Assembly: GCA_964036295.1 (NCBI GenBank)
Contig: OZ038466.1
Location: 15,224,001 to 15,288,000 of the forward strand
Origin: Plumapathes pennacea
Lineage: Eukaryota; Cnidaria; Anthozoa; Antipatharia; Myriopathidae
Length of the DNA: 64,000 nt
Reading direction: 5' to 3'
Shown here piece after piece: positions 19,827 through 30,034 of the stretch. Made by a program: the position numbers and the translations under genes. The notes beneath the pieces were generated by a model that was given only the letters and a program-made list of their open reading frames with translations, was not told the origin of the DNA and searched no databases. Position 1 is the stretch's first letter. Each line of letters starts with the position of its first letter.

Positions 19827-21594
19827 ACTAGACTGGCGTTGCCAGTGAGCTCGCGGCGTTAGTTGGGTCGAGAGCAGAATAAACTAAAATGGAAAGCAAG
19901 GACAAGAGCGGAACTTCCGGGAGATTTCCAGTTTCTCACCAGAAATATATCACACAGTATAGAGAACTTGGCTTTTGACACCTTGCTTAAATGAAACCCG
20001 ATTAAACTATAAATTTATTATTACAACACTCATACACTTGGTTCTTAAAGGTTGAGCGACTCTGCATTTTGAGCTTAGAAGCGAAACGGTTACCCACCGA
20101 GTAAATCTGAGTAATGCGTGACTTGTCTTTTTATGAATCAATTTTGACAGTTTCACTTCGAACACTTAATTCTAATCAGAGGCCACGATTATTCTAGCCT
20201 TCGCTTCAATACTAGTCAGTCTTGCTTTTTAACTGAATGCGTTTCACTTCTATCAGGCTTTCGAGTATTTGTGCTTTGTAACAAATATAAAATTGAAAGC
20301 GAGGAATGTAACACGAGCCCAACACGAGACTTGTTTACAATATTGCGGTTTTGTTCACAGCGTGTTCAGTCCATTTGTGACTGCAAACTCAATGCTCAGG
20401 ACTATTTCGGTGTATTTTTCATTTCTAGTATACACACAGGGCAGCCCAGGCTCCGGGGATCTGTCTGTCTGTCTGTCAAACAGTGATATGTGATACCTTT
20501 GTTATTACGAAAGAACATGACTGGGGATTTTGGTCGTTCGCCGAACGGCGGTCTTCGGCAACGATTAAACTTAAAAACTGGCTAAATATGTTTAGTTGCG
20601 CGTCATCTTACCTCTCTCTGAACGTCAGCTTGCTGCGCTCGCTGGAACCGGTAAAAATTTCGGGGCGAAATTCTGACATCTCTTCTTATGCACAATCGAA
20701 TTCGACTCTTATTTCTAATCAGAGGCCACGATCAATCCAGCCTTCGCATCAATACTTGTGTTTTCTTGTATTAACTGAATGCGTTTCTTCTATCAGGCTT
20801 TCGAGTATTCGTGCTTTGTAACAAATATAAAATTGAAAGCGAGGAATGTAACACGAATCATGTTTAAAATATTATTGCGGTTTTGTTCACAGTGTGTTCA
20901 CAGTGTGTTCAGTCCATTTGTGACTGCAAACTTAATACTCAGATTTACTATTTCGGTGTATTTTTCATTTCTGGTATACAATGACCATTGCGAAACAAAG
21001 GCTACATGATCGAATGAAGAAACATTTCAACAGGCAATGTACGATAAGCAGAAGAATTTTATGAGGCAACAGATGTCATGTACAGAGTGAAGCATAAATC
21101 GCCATTGTTTTGCGGCTAAAGCTCATCGTAGCTTTGGTTTCCGTTTTCGGCTTGTTTTCTTCCCAGAAGTATTTCGTGTCGCCACAGAAAGTTTCGTGGG
21201 GACTAAATATTTAGCGGCTACAGAGACATTTGCAATCCCCCAGCGGTATCCATCAAACATCTGTTTACGGCTATTCTCAAAGCTTCCGCGGTGAACTAAA
21301 GAACGCAAGCCAAAATCGTTCCCTAACATCCAGTTTATCAGTGCGTGTTCGGCACAAACCCAAACGGTGTTGAGTTTGGATTAAATGCAGTTAATTTTTA
21401 CACACAAGTACCGAGCAATTCATAGCCACACTCGAGTTGTTTAACGAAGTCAATTACGTCATTGCATATCACGTGATAATCTGAACCAATCACCGTGTGC
21501 TGATTCTCGACCGACAAAAAAAATAAATAAATAAATAAAATAAATAAATAAAAATTTGCGTTTTTAAGCTCGCGTTGGGCCTGGGGGCGAGCAA
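19827..21594 (+). repeat. Family A, copy 2, with insertion and internal duplication
   Basis: Starts ACTAGACTGGCGTTGCCAGT and ends GGGGGCGAGCAA. The first pass is normal to about 20441. It is then broken by ~240 bp of unrelated DNA (20442-20684), after which the consensus resumes at an earlier point (TTATGCACAATCGA), so the TTTCGAGTATTCGTGCTTTG block occurs twice. AAATA tandem units at 21515-21553 precede the terminal hairpin. Confidence 0.85.
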
Positions 21595-21623
21595 TTACAC
21601 GGCACAAACACTCGGAAGGATTT

Positions 21624-21903
21624 TACAAAAATATCTTAAGGTGATATACCAAAATTGTTGAAAACGTGGCGTTGGTACAGTTGTAAGCATCGCATTGGAG
21701 AAAATACTTTTCCTTGCTCGATATGTGCGACGTTTGTGATGCTGCTTGAAACTGACAATTGACTGTGCTGAACGAGAACTGAAGCTGGAGATGCTTCAAC
21801 ATTCAACATATTGACAAAGAAAACATTTTTTGCTTCTGTGAGGGCAGAGTCGATGGAAAACTTTGTACATCGCGGAGGCGAACCGAAGAAAGTGATCGAT
21901 CAA
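21624..21903 (+). repeat. Segment J, copy 1 (empty-site version)
   Basis: Homologous to 42190-42831: TACAAAAATATCTTAAG, GTGATGCTGC, GCTGAACGAGAACTGAAGCT, GCTTCTGTGAGGGCAGAGTC and ACATCGCGGAGGCGAACCGA, in the same order. It lacks the 366-bp insertion present in the other copy. Both J copies lie just downstream of a family A copy. Confidence 0.8.
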
Positions 21904-22270
21904 TACCAATGAAACAATCGAATAAAAACCCATTCGATTGTTTCATGACATGTGTGTCTTAAAAACCTCTAATTTTTGATAAATTGACGCGTTCGATTTT
22001 TACGCGCTACATAAGTTCAGGGTGCCCAAAATTAGAGTCCATTCTTACAAATCAACCACGCGTATAGCCCAAAAATATGCAAAAACAAGGAAATGGGAGA
22101 CACGCTTTTTAAGAGAGCGTGTGTTTTAAGCAATATGCTAAATTTCAGATGAATCGGTTAAACGCCTATGTACTGATATGATGTATATATAATAAAGTCA
22201 TATGTATGAACTGCGGATAGGAATGAATTGTGAATTTGATTATCGCAGTGAGTGAAGCAATGAGCCCGCA

Positions 22271-22352
22271 AAAAAAAAACAAAAACAAAAACAAAAACAA
22301 AAACAAAAAAAACAAACAAAAACAAAAAAACAAAAAACAAACAAGAAAACAC
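22271..22352. repeat. AAAAAC-type simple repeat
   Basis: Runs of AAAAAC and CAAACA variants, directly beyond the minus-strand tRNA-like unit at 22374-22437; on that strand it would be the SINE tail (TTGTTTTTG units). Confidence 0.85.
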
Positions 22353-22373
22353 ACACCCGAAAAACGAAATCCG

Positions 22374-22437
22374 GGTTTCAACGGGAATCGAACCCATGAC
22401 CTTCACGATACCGGTTGACCACTTGATCAGCTCCCAT
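22374..22437 (-). repeat. tRNA-like SINE head, minus-strand copy
   Basis: Minus-strand reading: GAGCTGATCAAGTGG (decayed A box), CCGGTATCGTGAAGGTCATG, then GGTTCGATTCCCGTTG (B box GGTTCGATTCC). It shares the ATCGTGAAGGTCATG-GTTCGATTCCCGTTG block with the adjacent plus-strand copy. Because the A box and acceptor stem are degraded, it is a SINE or tRNA pseudogene and not a functional tRNA. Confidence 0.65.
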
Positions 22438-22439
22438 AC

Positions 22440-22510
22440 GGCTTCATAGCTCAGTGGTGGAGCGTCACACCGGCATCGTGAAGGTCATGAGTTCGATTCC
22501 CGTTGTAGCC
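22440..22510 (+). repeat. tRNA-like SINE head, plus-strand copy
   Basis: 71 nt with an A box (TAGCTCAGTGG), a B box (GTTCGATTCC) and nearly complete cloverleaf pairing: acceptor GGCTTCA/TGTAGCC with one mismatch, D stem GCTC/GAGC, anticodon stem TCACA/CGTGA with one mismatch. The anticodon loop CCGGCAT has C instead of the universal T at position 33, so it is probably not a functional tRNA. It is head to head with the copy at 22374-22437. Confidence 0.6.
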
Positions 22511-22755
22511 CGGATTTATATCCTAAATATCGAACTAATAAACAAAACTTTCTGAATATTGCGCTCTTGTCACATCGCTTCGAGGACGCAAGCGTGAGAC
22601 GCGTGGTTTGCGAAGGGTCTTATTTATGCTGACAGAATGTCACAAGTCAATTAGCAAACATCAGGTCGAGAAATTGTTTTTTGCTGACAACTTGCCTTTG
22701 GAAAGATTTTTTTCCGGAATTTTTGCAAATGCACGCTTTTGAAGTGAATTAAAAG

Positions 22756-24473
22756 ACTAGACTGGCCTTGCCAGTGAGCTCGCGGCGTGAGTTGGGTCGA
22801 GACCAGAATATAAAATGGAAAGTAGGGGACAAGAGCGGAACTCCCAAGAGAGACTTTTCAATTTCTCACCATAAAAATATCACACAGTATAGAGAACTTG
22901 GCTTTTGACACCTTGCTCTTTTGACACCTTGATTAAACTAAAAATTATTATTACAACACTCATACACTTGCTTCTTAAAGGTTGAGCGACCCTGCATCTT
23001 GAGAATGCGTGACATATCTTTTTATGCACAATCGATTATGACAGTTTGACCTTGACTCATATTTCTAATCAGAGGCCACGTTTAATCCAGCCTTCGCTTC
23101 ACTACTTATGTGTTTTCTTTTGTTAACTCAATACGTTTCTTCTATCAGGCTTTCGAGTATTCGTGCTCTGTAACAAATATAAAATTGAAAGCGAGGAATG
23201 TCACACGAGAGATGTTTACAATATTATTGCGCTTTTGTTCAGTGTGTTCAGTCCATTTGTGACTGCAAACTCAATCCTCAGAATTATTTCGGTGTATTTT
23301 TCATTTCTGGTATTTAATGAACATTGCGAAACAAAGACTACATGATCGAATGAAAGAAACACTTCAACAGGCAATGTACGATACGCAGAAGAATTTTATG
23401 AGGCAACAGATGTCATGTACAGAGTAAAGCATAAAGCGTCATTGTTTTACGGCTAAAGCTCACCGTAGCTTTGGTTTCTGTTTTCGCCCTGTTATCTTCC
23501 CAAAAGTATTTCGACAGAGATATTTGCAATACCCCAGAAGTACCATCAAACATTTGTTTACGGCTATTCTCAAAGCTTGTGCGGTGAACGCGAGCCAAAA
23601 TCTTTTCCTAAAATCCAGTTTATCCGTGCATATTCCACAGAGCCAAATGGCGTTGAATTTGAATGGGATGCAGTTTACTTTTTCGCTTCACTACTTATGT
23701 GTTTTCTTTTATTAACTCAATACGTTTCTTTCTATCAGGCTTTCGAGTATTCGTGCTCTGTAACAAATATAAAATTGACAGCGAGGAATGTCACACGAGA
23801 GATGTTTACAATATTATTGCGCTTTTGTTCACAGTGTGTTCAGTCCATTTGTGACTGCAAACTCAATCCTCAGAATTATTTCGGTGTATTTTTCATTTCT
23901 GGTATTCAATGACCATTGCGAAACAAAGGCTACATGATCGAATGAAAGAAACACTTCAACAGGCAATGTACGATACGCAGAAGAATTTTATGAGGCAACA
24001 GATGTCATGTACAGAGTAAAGCATAAAGCGTCATTGTTTTACGGCTAAAGCTCACCGTAGCTTTGGTTTCTGCTTTCGCCCTGTTATCTTCCCAAAAGTA
24101 TTTCGTGTCGCCACAGAAAGTTTCGTCGGGACTAAATATTTATCGGCGACAGCGGTATCCATCAAATATTTGTTTACGGCTATTCTCAAAGCTTCCGCGA
24201 GCCAAAATCGTTCCCGAAAATCCAGTTTATCCGTGCATATTCCACAGAGCCAAATGGTGTTTGGATGGGATGCAGTTAACTTTTACACACAAGTAACGAG
24301 CAATTCACTGGCCACATCTCGAGTTGTTTAGCGAAGTCAATTACGTCATCGCCCAGCACGTGATAATATGAACCAATCACCGTGTGCTGATTCTCGACCC
24401 ACAAAAAGGAAAAAAAATAAAATAAAAATTCCCATTTTTAAGCTCTCGTGGGCCCCAGGCCCCCGCGAGCAAT
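22756..24473 (+). repeat. Family A, copy 3, with ~590-bp internal duplication
   Basis: Starts ACTAGACTGGCCTTGCCAGT and ends CCCCGCGAGCAA. At about 23684 the consensus jumps from GATGCAGTTTACTTT back to TTCGCTTCACTACTTATGTG, repeating the middle of the element. Sequence identity to copies 1 and 4 is very high, suggesting recent spread or recombination between adjacent copies. Confidence 0.87.
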
Positions 24474-24690
24474 TAGAAAAAAACCTAAATTTCGCTGACC
24501 CACTCCAAAGTTGACAGAGATGAAACCTTAATTTCACATTTTTGCACTGTCTGGGATAAATTGACATGCGCGCAGCCAATCAGAACGCAGAAACTGTTGT
24601 ACGCATGTTATTAACAATGATAGTACACATTTCCAGATGTAAGCAAAGTACATTTTGGCAAATGGTTTGGGCTCAACAGCATGAACTGTA

Positions 24691-24815
24691 TATTGGCTGT
24701 GATCGTCTGGGTAAGAGTAGTCTCCAGATGGACTGTTGCTGGTCATCTTCAGGTCAGAAGAAGAGGTTTTGTCAAATGGTAGTATTTATGTATGTTTCTG
24801 GTCGTTGTGCTTGGT
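24691..24815 (+). repeat. Family H, copy 2 (deleted)
   Basis: ATTGGCTGTGATCGTCTGGG, AGTAGTCTCCAGATGGACTG and the TATGTTTCTGGTCGTTG region match 14815-14990. The TCGACT...TTATCTTCAGAGTCAAG part is mostly deleted or altered here. Confidence 0.5.
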
Positions 24816-24957
24816 CTGGTTTGATAAAAATGGCTGGAAACTCCACATCCTCCCACTACTGCTGCCAACAGAGCACAACCGCCTTGGAAAGGTCTAGGCA
24901 CCTGTACTAGCCCTTGGGAAAGAGGTAGTATTTGTAACTGTGATTAATGGACGTTAC

Positions 24958-25149
24958 CTTCATCAGGTAGCATGCCACAAGAGTTGCACTCCGTCCCCTG
25001 CCAGCTTTGCAGTGAACATAAACGGTGTGCCCTTCCTCCTTCATTCCCTCAATAAACTCCAGACCTTTCCTTATCTTGTCTGGTGATGGTGCATTGTTGA
25101 AGTCAATCGTCTCTAAGCGCAGTTGAGTAACACCCCACTCTTCCCATTC
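24958..25149 (-). CDS. PTPMT1: PTPMT1 exon 3 (catalytic phosphatase loop)
   Basis: Acceptor ATTGACAG before 25149; donor ATGAAG/GTAACG at 24958; 64 codons in phase 0. The peptide begins EWEEWGVTQLRLETIDF and contains the signature VYVHCKAGRGRSATLVACYL. The HC-x5-R loop supplies the nucleophile Cys (residue 130 of the assembled protein) and Arg136. The Asp in ETIDFNNAP (residue 99) sits where the general acid loop is expected. By family it dephosphorylates phosphatidylglycerophosphate to phosphatidylglycerol on the mitochondrial inner membrane, for cardiolipin synthesis. The HCKAGRxRSAT form and the flanking motifs distinguish it from ordinary dual-specificity phosphatases. Confidence 0.95.
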
Positions 25150-25708
25150 CTGTCAATCGGAGGAGGGTTGTACTTCAGTACAAGTTTGATATTACAAGAC
25201 TATGTTTCGATAGAACATTAGGAGTGCACACCGTACCAACTACTTAATATACAACATACCCTCTCGGAAAGTTCTCCCAACAAGCCCTAAACAAATGTAT
25301 GCATTTGATTCTTGTCAGCTTGAAGCTGAGCAAGGGGTTACCTGATCGTTTCTTTTTATTGAATTGATGTTTTTGATAGATTTACATGTAGCTCCACACA
25401 TCTAATGTCATCTAGAAAATTATTACTTCTGCCTGAGAAATCAAAGCCAGAGAAAGACTTGGAATAATTTGGAGCATAATTTTTATTTATTTAATTGTAA
25501 AGCTCCAAGCTGTAGTCAGAGGAATACATCCCCTTGCAATAAGTAGGGGAACATTGCAGGTGATATTTTTTCTTGGATTCAAGCAAAGCTACAAACAGGA
25601 TACCATCAATTTTATATGCCTCTAAAATGCAAAATGAGGGTCTTTCCCTATTGTATTGTACACTCGAAATCCCATACAAGCAATCACTGTATTTAACAAA
25701 GAGAACAC

Positions 25709-25870
25709 CTTCAAGCGTGTTCCGTTTAAAAATAAAGCACGCAGCAAGTGACGAGAGCACGAAAGAAGTGTAGGGAGAAACGCGAGCCGTAGACGAGCGT
25801 TTCTTCCTGCTTCTTGAGTGCTCTCGTCACTTGGCTAAGTGCTCTATTTCTTAACGGAGAACGCTTGAAG
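25709..25870. repeat. Fold-back MITE
   Basis: CTTCAAGCGTGTTCCGTTTAA...AAAGCAC is mirrored by GTGCTCTATTTCTTAACGGA...CGCTTGAAG. The inner arms (GTGACGAGAGCAC / GTGCTCTCGTCAC) are also inverted. It resembles the fold-back at 45450-45621 in having an inner AGAGCACGA / GTGCTCTC palindrome. Confidence 0.8.
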
Positions 25871-26613
25871 CTGTTCTACTGTTTCATAACATAGAACTTC
25901 TCCCGTTTCACAAAAACAGCCTCTGTATCGAAGTACTGGAATGCTAACAGCGATCAAAAAACAGAATTTCTCAAAATACGCCACACTCAATAAAAAAGTT
26001 TTGATTTGTTTGAAAAATACAAAAACTGTCAAAGCTTGTAGTTGCATGGTTTTCGTAATTCAGTGCCAAGTTCAAGCAAAGTTCAAAACGAAAAGAACAA
26101 GAGGATCAGTGAAATTTGTTCGAGCGACTGTTGATAAAAACTTGCACGCTTACGATTGTGCAGGAAGAGAACAATCCAGCACTGCTTAAAGCATTCCGCT
26201 TTACGTTAATTTGTGTGGAGGTAATTGTTGATGTTGAGGTACTTGTATACTTGTTGATAAGCGCTGCATGTGGGGAGATCCGCCAATTCTCTACCGGCTG
26301 ACAGGTGACTTCTTTCAATCCTGGCACTGGTGATGTCTGAACAAACCGTTGGGACGGCTCATTTTGTATTTTCTTTGTATGCTTGGCTGCAGACTTGACG
26401 TTGGTCGCTGGAAAGGTGACAGCGAACCTGCTTTTTTTTATCCCGTGCTTTAACAATCCCCAGCTAGCTCGAGCTGCAAGGTATAGTAATCACTTTGCCT
26501 TCCCTACTTCCCTCTGTTATCAATAATGGATTTCCAAATAAAGCAGTTGCGGTTTTCCAAATTTGTGCATGATAAAGGCCGCGTAACAGGGTGTGTCGAA
26601 CAACGCAGTTTAA

Positions 26614-26760
26614 TCCCCGAACGAAGTGAGGGAAATACTCACGACGCTAATGCAGTAGTATTATCGCCTTATCGGAGACTCCAAGCGTGTCGCGATCTCG
26701 AAATCTAATGTTCGTGTGTTTGTTTGTGTGTTTGTGGCATATGACCTCGTCCCAAGGCCC
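26614..26760 (+). mobile_element. Helitron 5'-end fragment
   Basis: A|TCCCCGAACGAAGTGAGGG, then CTCACGACGCTAATGCAGTA, GGAGACTCCAAGCGTGTCGC and ATGTTCGTGTGTTTG, in the order of the family leader. Position 26614 is preceded by A as expected for the terminus. The rest of this copy could not be followed with confidence beyond ~26760. A stretch at about 27007-27115 recurs inverted at about 40045-40145, next to another Helitron piece. Confidence 0.7.
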
Positions 26761-27730
26761 TCCGCGTCGAGCGACCACAGCAGGCGAGGTTACATCGGCA
26801 GCTTAACTGTAAACCGCCATTTTCTTGGTGACATGCGGTAGAGTACGAACTGAAGTGATTTTGTACAACAAGATGCAGATACAAGGCCAAGCAGTTCGAC
26901 GGACGGCTGTAAATTGCCCGGATATTTTGCCAGTGCATGGGAGGCAAGCTTTACTAGACGTAAAACGGATTCTTTAAGGCCCAACTGGTCGACCTGAACA
27001 CAATCCCAGACGCCAGTATTGTGTTAAAACGCAGACACTTCTTCAGAAAGGAATAGCAAAATACAGTCGGTGGAAATCGAACAATCACTGTGGCAAATTT
27101 CACCTTTCGCAATAACAGGAATGCAGTTTTCAGAATCCAAGTTTGACAAGATGACAACACAATACAATGGAAAGTGGAATTTTCGTACTGTATGAGGACT
27201 GCTCTATACAGTGTATTTTGAAATCATTGAAGACGTAAACAATATTGTTTTGGGTTTTGTTTCCTTTGCTGGAAAAGAGCTAAAGCTATGGCTTTCAGGA
27301 ACCGGTGAGTTTTGAAAATTTACATCAATTAACGTTAAATACACTTTTGTTAAACGACGGTCGTGTTATCATTGGTATTTCAACAATTGCCGTATATTTT
27401 GTCGTTTGATGCCCCGGGAACTGTGATGAAGGCCAAGTAGGATTTTACTGTGATCTTTTCGCTGGTTTTCAAAGCTATTTCAGAGTGCCTTCGTGCAAGA
27501 TTGTGTCATCCGATTCCTGACATGTTTGCATAATTTCATTGACAGTCTGACACATGCTGTGAAGTTTTGTCGCCGTGTTTGTTGGCACACTGTATTCAAG
27601 GATAAAATGTAACCGGGTTAAAATGCTTTTGCTTTTGAAGGCTATATAGAGTATAGATAAAGTAGAAAATATCCGGCCACTGCTTTCCAAATTAAACAAT
27701 GTCTACTAGCGGGACCCCCGTAAGATACTC

Positions 27731-27827
27731 GCTCAACACAATCGGACTTTGTATTATTTAGTGACCGGGTTTGCTCGCTCAATAAAATCGGACCTTGTAT
27801 TATTTAGTGACTTGATTTCTTTTTTCT
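27731..27827 (+). repeat. Short tandem duplication (2 x ~49 bp)
   Basis: CTCGCTCAACACAATCGGAC...TATTTAGTGACCGGGTTTG is followed at once by CTCGCTCAATAAAATCGGAC...TATTTAGTGACTTGATTTC. Confidence 0.85.
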
Positions 27828-27962
27828 GTCAAAGATTTTAAAATCGTCAAACGCAGTTTGAAAAGTTGTTGTGTTCAAAATTGAATCCCTGCCAAAATTC
27901 ACACGATTCCGAGACTTCGAAAGCGTGTAAACAAGCGACTCGCTTTGACGGTTCTAAATTTG

Positions 27963-27963
<1 letters not shown>

Positions 27964-28020
<57 letters not shown>
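27964..28020. repeat. (CA)n microsatellite
   Basis: About 28 pure CA units. The Thr-His and Val-Cys open frames through it are artefacts. Confidence 0.97.
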
Positions 28021-28025
<5 letters not shown>

Positions 28026-28726
28026 CAAACATACACGTATGTGGTTAGGATAAAGCATTGGCTGGAGAAATCGCGGCTTTTCTTGAAATTCATAAAAACC
28101 TCGGTGTCCAAGATCGACTTTGCTTGGCTTTCAAGCCTCGGGAGTATTCTGTAGTTGCGTGTAAATGTTTTCTCAGCGAATTTTGAAGTTCAGCTAGTGT
28201 TTCCGAAAATTGCAGACTGTGCACGTTGTCTGAACTAAACCAGACTGTCGTGTGACAAAGATTTTTTTTAGCGGCCGACTGGTGACGTCGCTACACAGCC
28301 GTGGTTTGCTGAAAAAAAAAAATTCAAATAATGTCCGAACGGACATTATTAGTTGCGACCATATTTTTGTTGGGAACGTGTTCTCATTTTGAAGGTTTGT
28401 CATGCGTTCAAAGTTTGTTTGGCCATTGATTCTGATCTTGGTTGTGTTTCACTCTGCTGTGTTTTGCGGTGTTATTGCGACATTTTGGCGCGGTGCCATG
28501 AAGGTCAAACAATTAGTGTCACCGATGGCGTTTTAATATATCGCAAACAAATCTGAAGCTGTTGGTTTAGTATCCTCCAAAATTTCTGTAGTGACAGTAA
28601 ATACGGCTTGGAAGATACTACGCCGAAAAGATATTGAATATCGGCTATAAAAAAGCCAAAAATATCCATTTCCGGTGAATGTTTACAAGTTTATACAGTA
28701 TGTAAATTAGTCAGGTATTTCAATTC

Positions 28727-28835
28727 TTGGTTTGCATCTGACGTCATAAAAAGCCATCTCAAAAGTAACGTATCCTATAAGTCCAATACACTGATATGTT
28801 CAAGACTATCATGCCTTAAAGCAAAAGTCTGAGTC
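28727..28835 (+). repeat. Repeat family I, terminal fragment
   Basis: AATTCTTGGTTTGCATCTGA, CGTCATAAAAAG, GTCCAATACACTGATATGTTCAAGACT match the reverse complement of 45045-45153, the right end of the element at 44572-45153. Confidence 0.65.
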
Positions 28836-29764
28836 GATACAAAAAACACTTTTTAAGCCCGCATTTACCACGGAGTGGTGAATTGAGCCAGTTTATAAAT
28901 AGCTACTTCCGCAAAAAAAAAAGTCCTTTTACAAATTCGCGAGCTTACACCTGCCTTGATTATGATTTACTGTTTCCGCCGTGTCAATGTCGTCAAAATT
29001 ACCTAAGGCTTCCTTAAATTCTCCGTTAAAAACTAAAGAAAAGCTAGGCACTTCAGAGTCCATTTTGAGTTCCTTTCACATGATGACGTGAGCGTGCATT
29101 AAATTTTACGGAAAAGCACGGATCAGCATGCTTTATACTCTGAGGAAGCATGCTTTTTAACCAATCAGAGCGTGGCTTATATCGTGACAATGTTACAATA
29201 ATCCTAATTTTTCAAACTATCCAATTAAGAATTGGACAGTTTAAAAAATACGTTGTCTATAAAAAGAACAGCAAACACATAATAGGACTAGTCTAGTTTG
29301 GAAATAATTCGAAAAATACCTCTGAGATTGTGGTCAGTCCTCGGACCTTTTTCAGACACACAAACTGATTACTGCCAAGATTCTTCTGCTGTAAGCCAAA
29401 AAACTTGAAAAGGAATGAAAATGCAAAAATAGGAACCCGGTGGGTTCTCGTTTACTGCTGTTTGAAACACAAATGAACAATCATACATTAAAGTTTGCAG
29501 TTTGTAATGTATTGACCACAGACCGAAATGAACACTGGGATTAGTTCATGTATTAATGTTTCTGATCGTACGGTGAAAAGTTGAACCGCCACTAAATGTC
29601 AGGTTGTGTACATCGTGGTTGAATCCGTTTACATCCGAGGACGGATGTAATTTGTAATTGGCGACGAGGATGAACAGAAGTTAATATGACGGCACAAATA
29701 CACACAGATTTAGTAAGAATTCCTTCATTTGATTGATTTCATTGGACAAAGACAAACTCGAACA

Positions 29765-29886
29765 AACAATAAGGCATCTACAACCACGAGGTTAGAGATG
29801 GAACAGTGCACAACAGAGAAGTGAGTGAGTGAAGCGGGTGTGTGATTTGTATAGTGTGATCGAAGTCCAAGTGATTAAAGTGAAGT
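29765..29886 (+). repeat. BEL/Pao 5' LTR remnant (3' part only)
   Basis: AACAATAAGGCATCTACAAC and GTGATCGAAGTCCAAGTGAT...GAAGT match 34238-34349 in the same orientation. The first ~115 bp of the LTR are missing on this side. Confidence 0.8.
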
Positions 29887-29888
29887 CT

Positions 29889-30034
29889 TCCCCGAGCGTA
29901 ATTGAGGGTAATAATCACGACGCAAATGCTGTAGTTTCGTGCTTTTTGGAGACTCCAAGCAGGTCGCCATCCCGAATTTTTATGTTCGTCAGTCAGTCAG
30001 TCAGGCGTACGACCTCCAGGCCAGGTGCCTAAAC
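29889..30034 (+). mobile_element. Helitron 5'-end fragment inside BEL/Pao
   Basis: TCCCCGAGCG...GAGGG, AATCACGACGCAAATGCTGT, TTTTTGGAGACTCCAAGCAG, ATGTTCGTCAG, then TACGACCTCCAGGCCAGGTG. The last part equals the AGGCCAGGTGCCTAA segment of the Helitron leader at about 7740-7755. It begins two bases after the last base shared by the two BEL LTRs. Confidence 0.75.

Larger units (their letters stand above)
17531..24957 (-). other. PTPMT1: PTPMT1 intron 3 (7.4 kb), filled with repeats
   Basis: GT at 24957-24956 (GTAACG) and AG at 17532-17531. Contents from high to low coordinate: family H copy 2, family A copies 3 and 2, an inverted tRNA-like pair, repeat J, fold-back elements at 19529, 17846 and 17647, and an inverted-terminus element at 18007-19177. 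Unassigned stretches are 19178-19528, 19646-19826, 21904-22270 and 22511-22755; nothing gene-like was seen in them. Confidence 0.8.

Noticed and set aside
20442-20684. Insertion inside family A copy 2 as a separate mobile element
   Set aside because: No inverted termini or target duplication visible; could equally be the junction of two partial copies.
22440-22510. Functional tRNA gene
   Set aside because: C at position 33, stem mismatches and an inverted decayed relative next to it indicate a SINE head.
27240-27310. Possible first exon: ATG at about 27284 followed by a GTGAGT donor (MAFRNR)
   Set aside because: Only six codons, inside PTPMT1 intron 2 on the opposite strand, with no second exon found.
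27847-28154. Open frames with (Thr-His)n or (Val-Cys)n
   Set aside because: Translation of the (CA)n tract; no flanking domain or splice evidence.
29658-29674. Gypsy primer-binding-site-like TTGGCGACGAGGATG
   Set aside because: No LTR boundary or Gypsy coding sequence could be attached to it; possibly a solo remnant, mentioned only under the intron.
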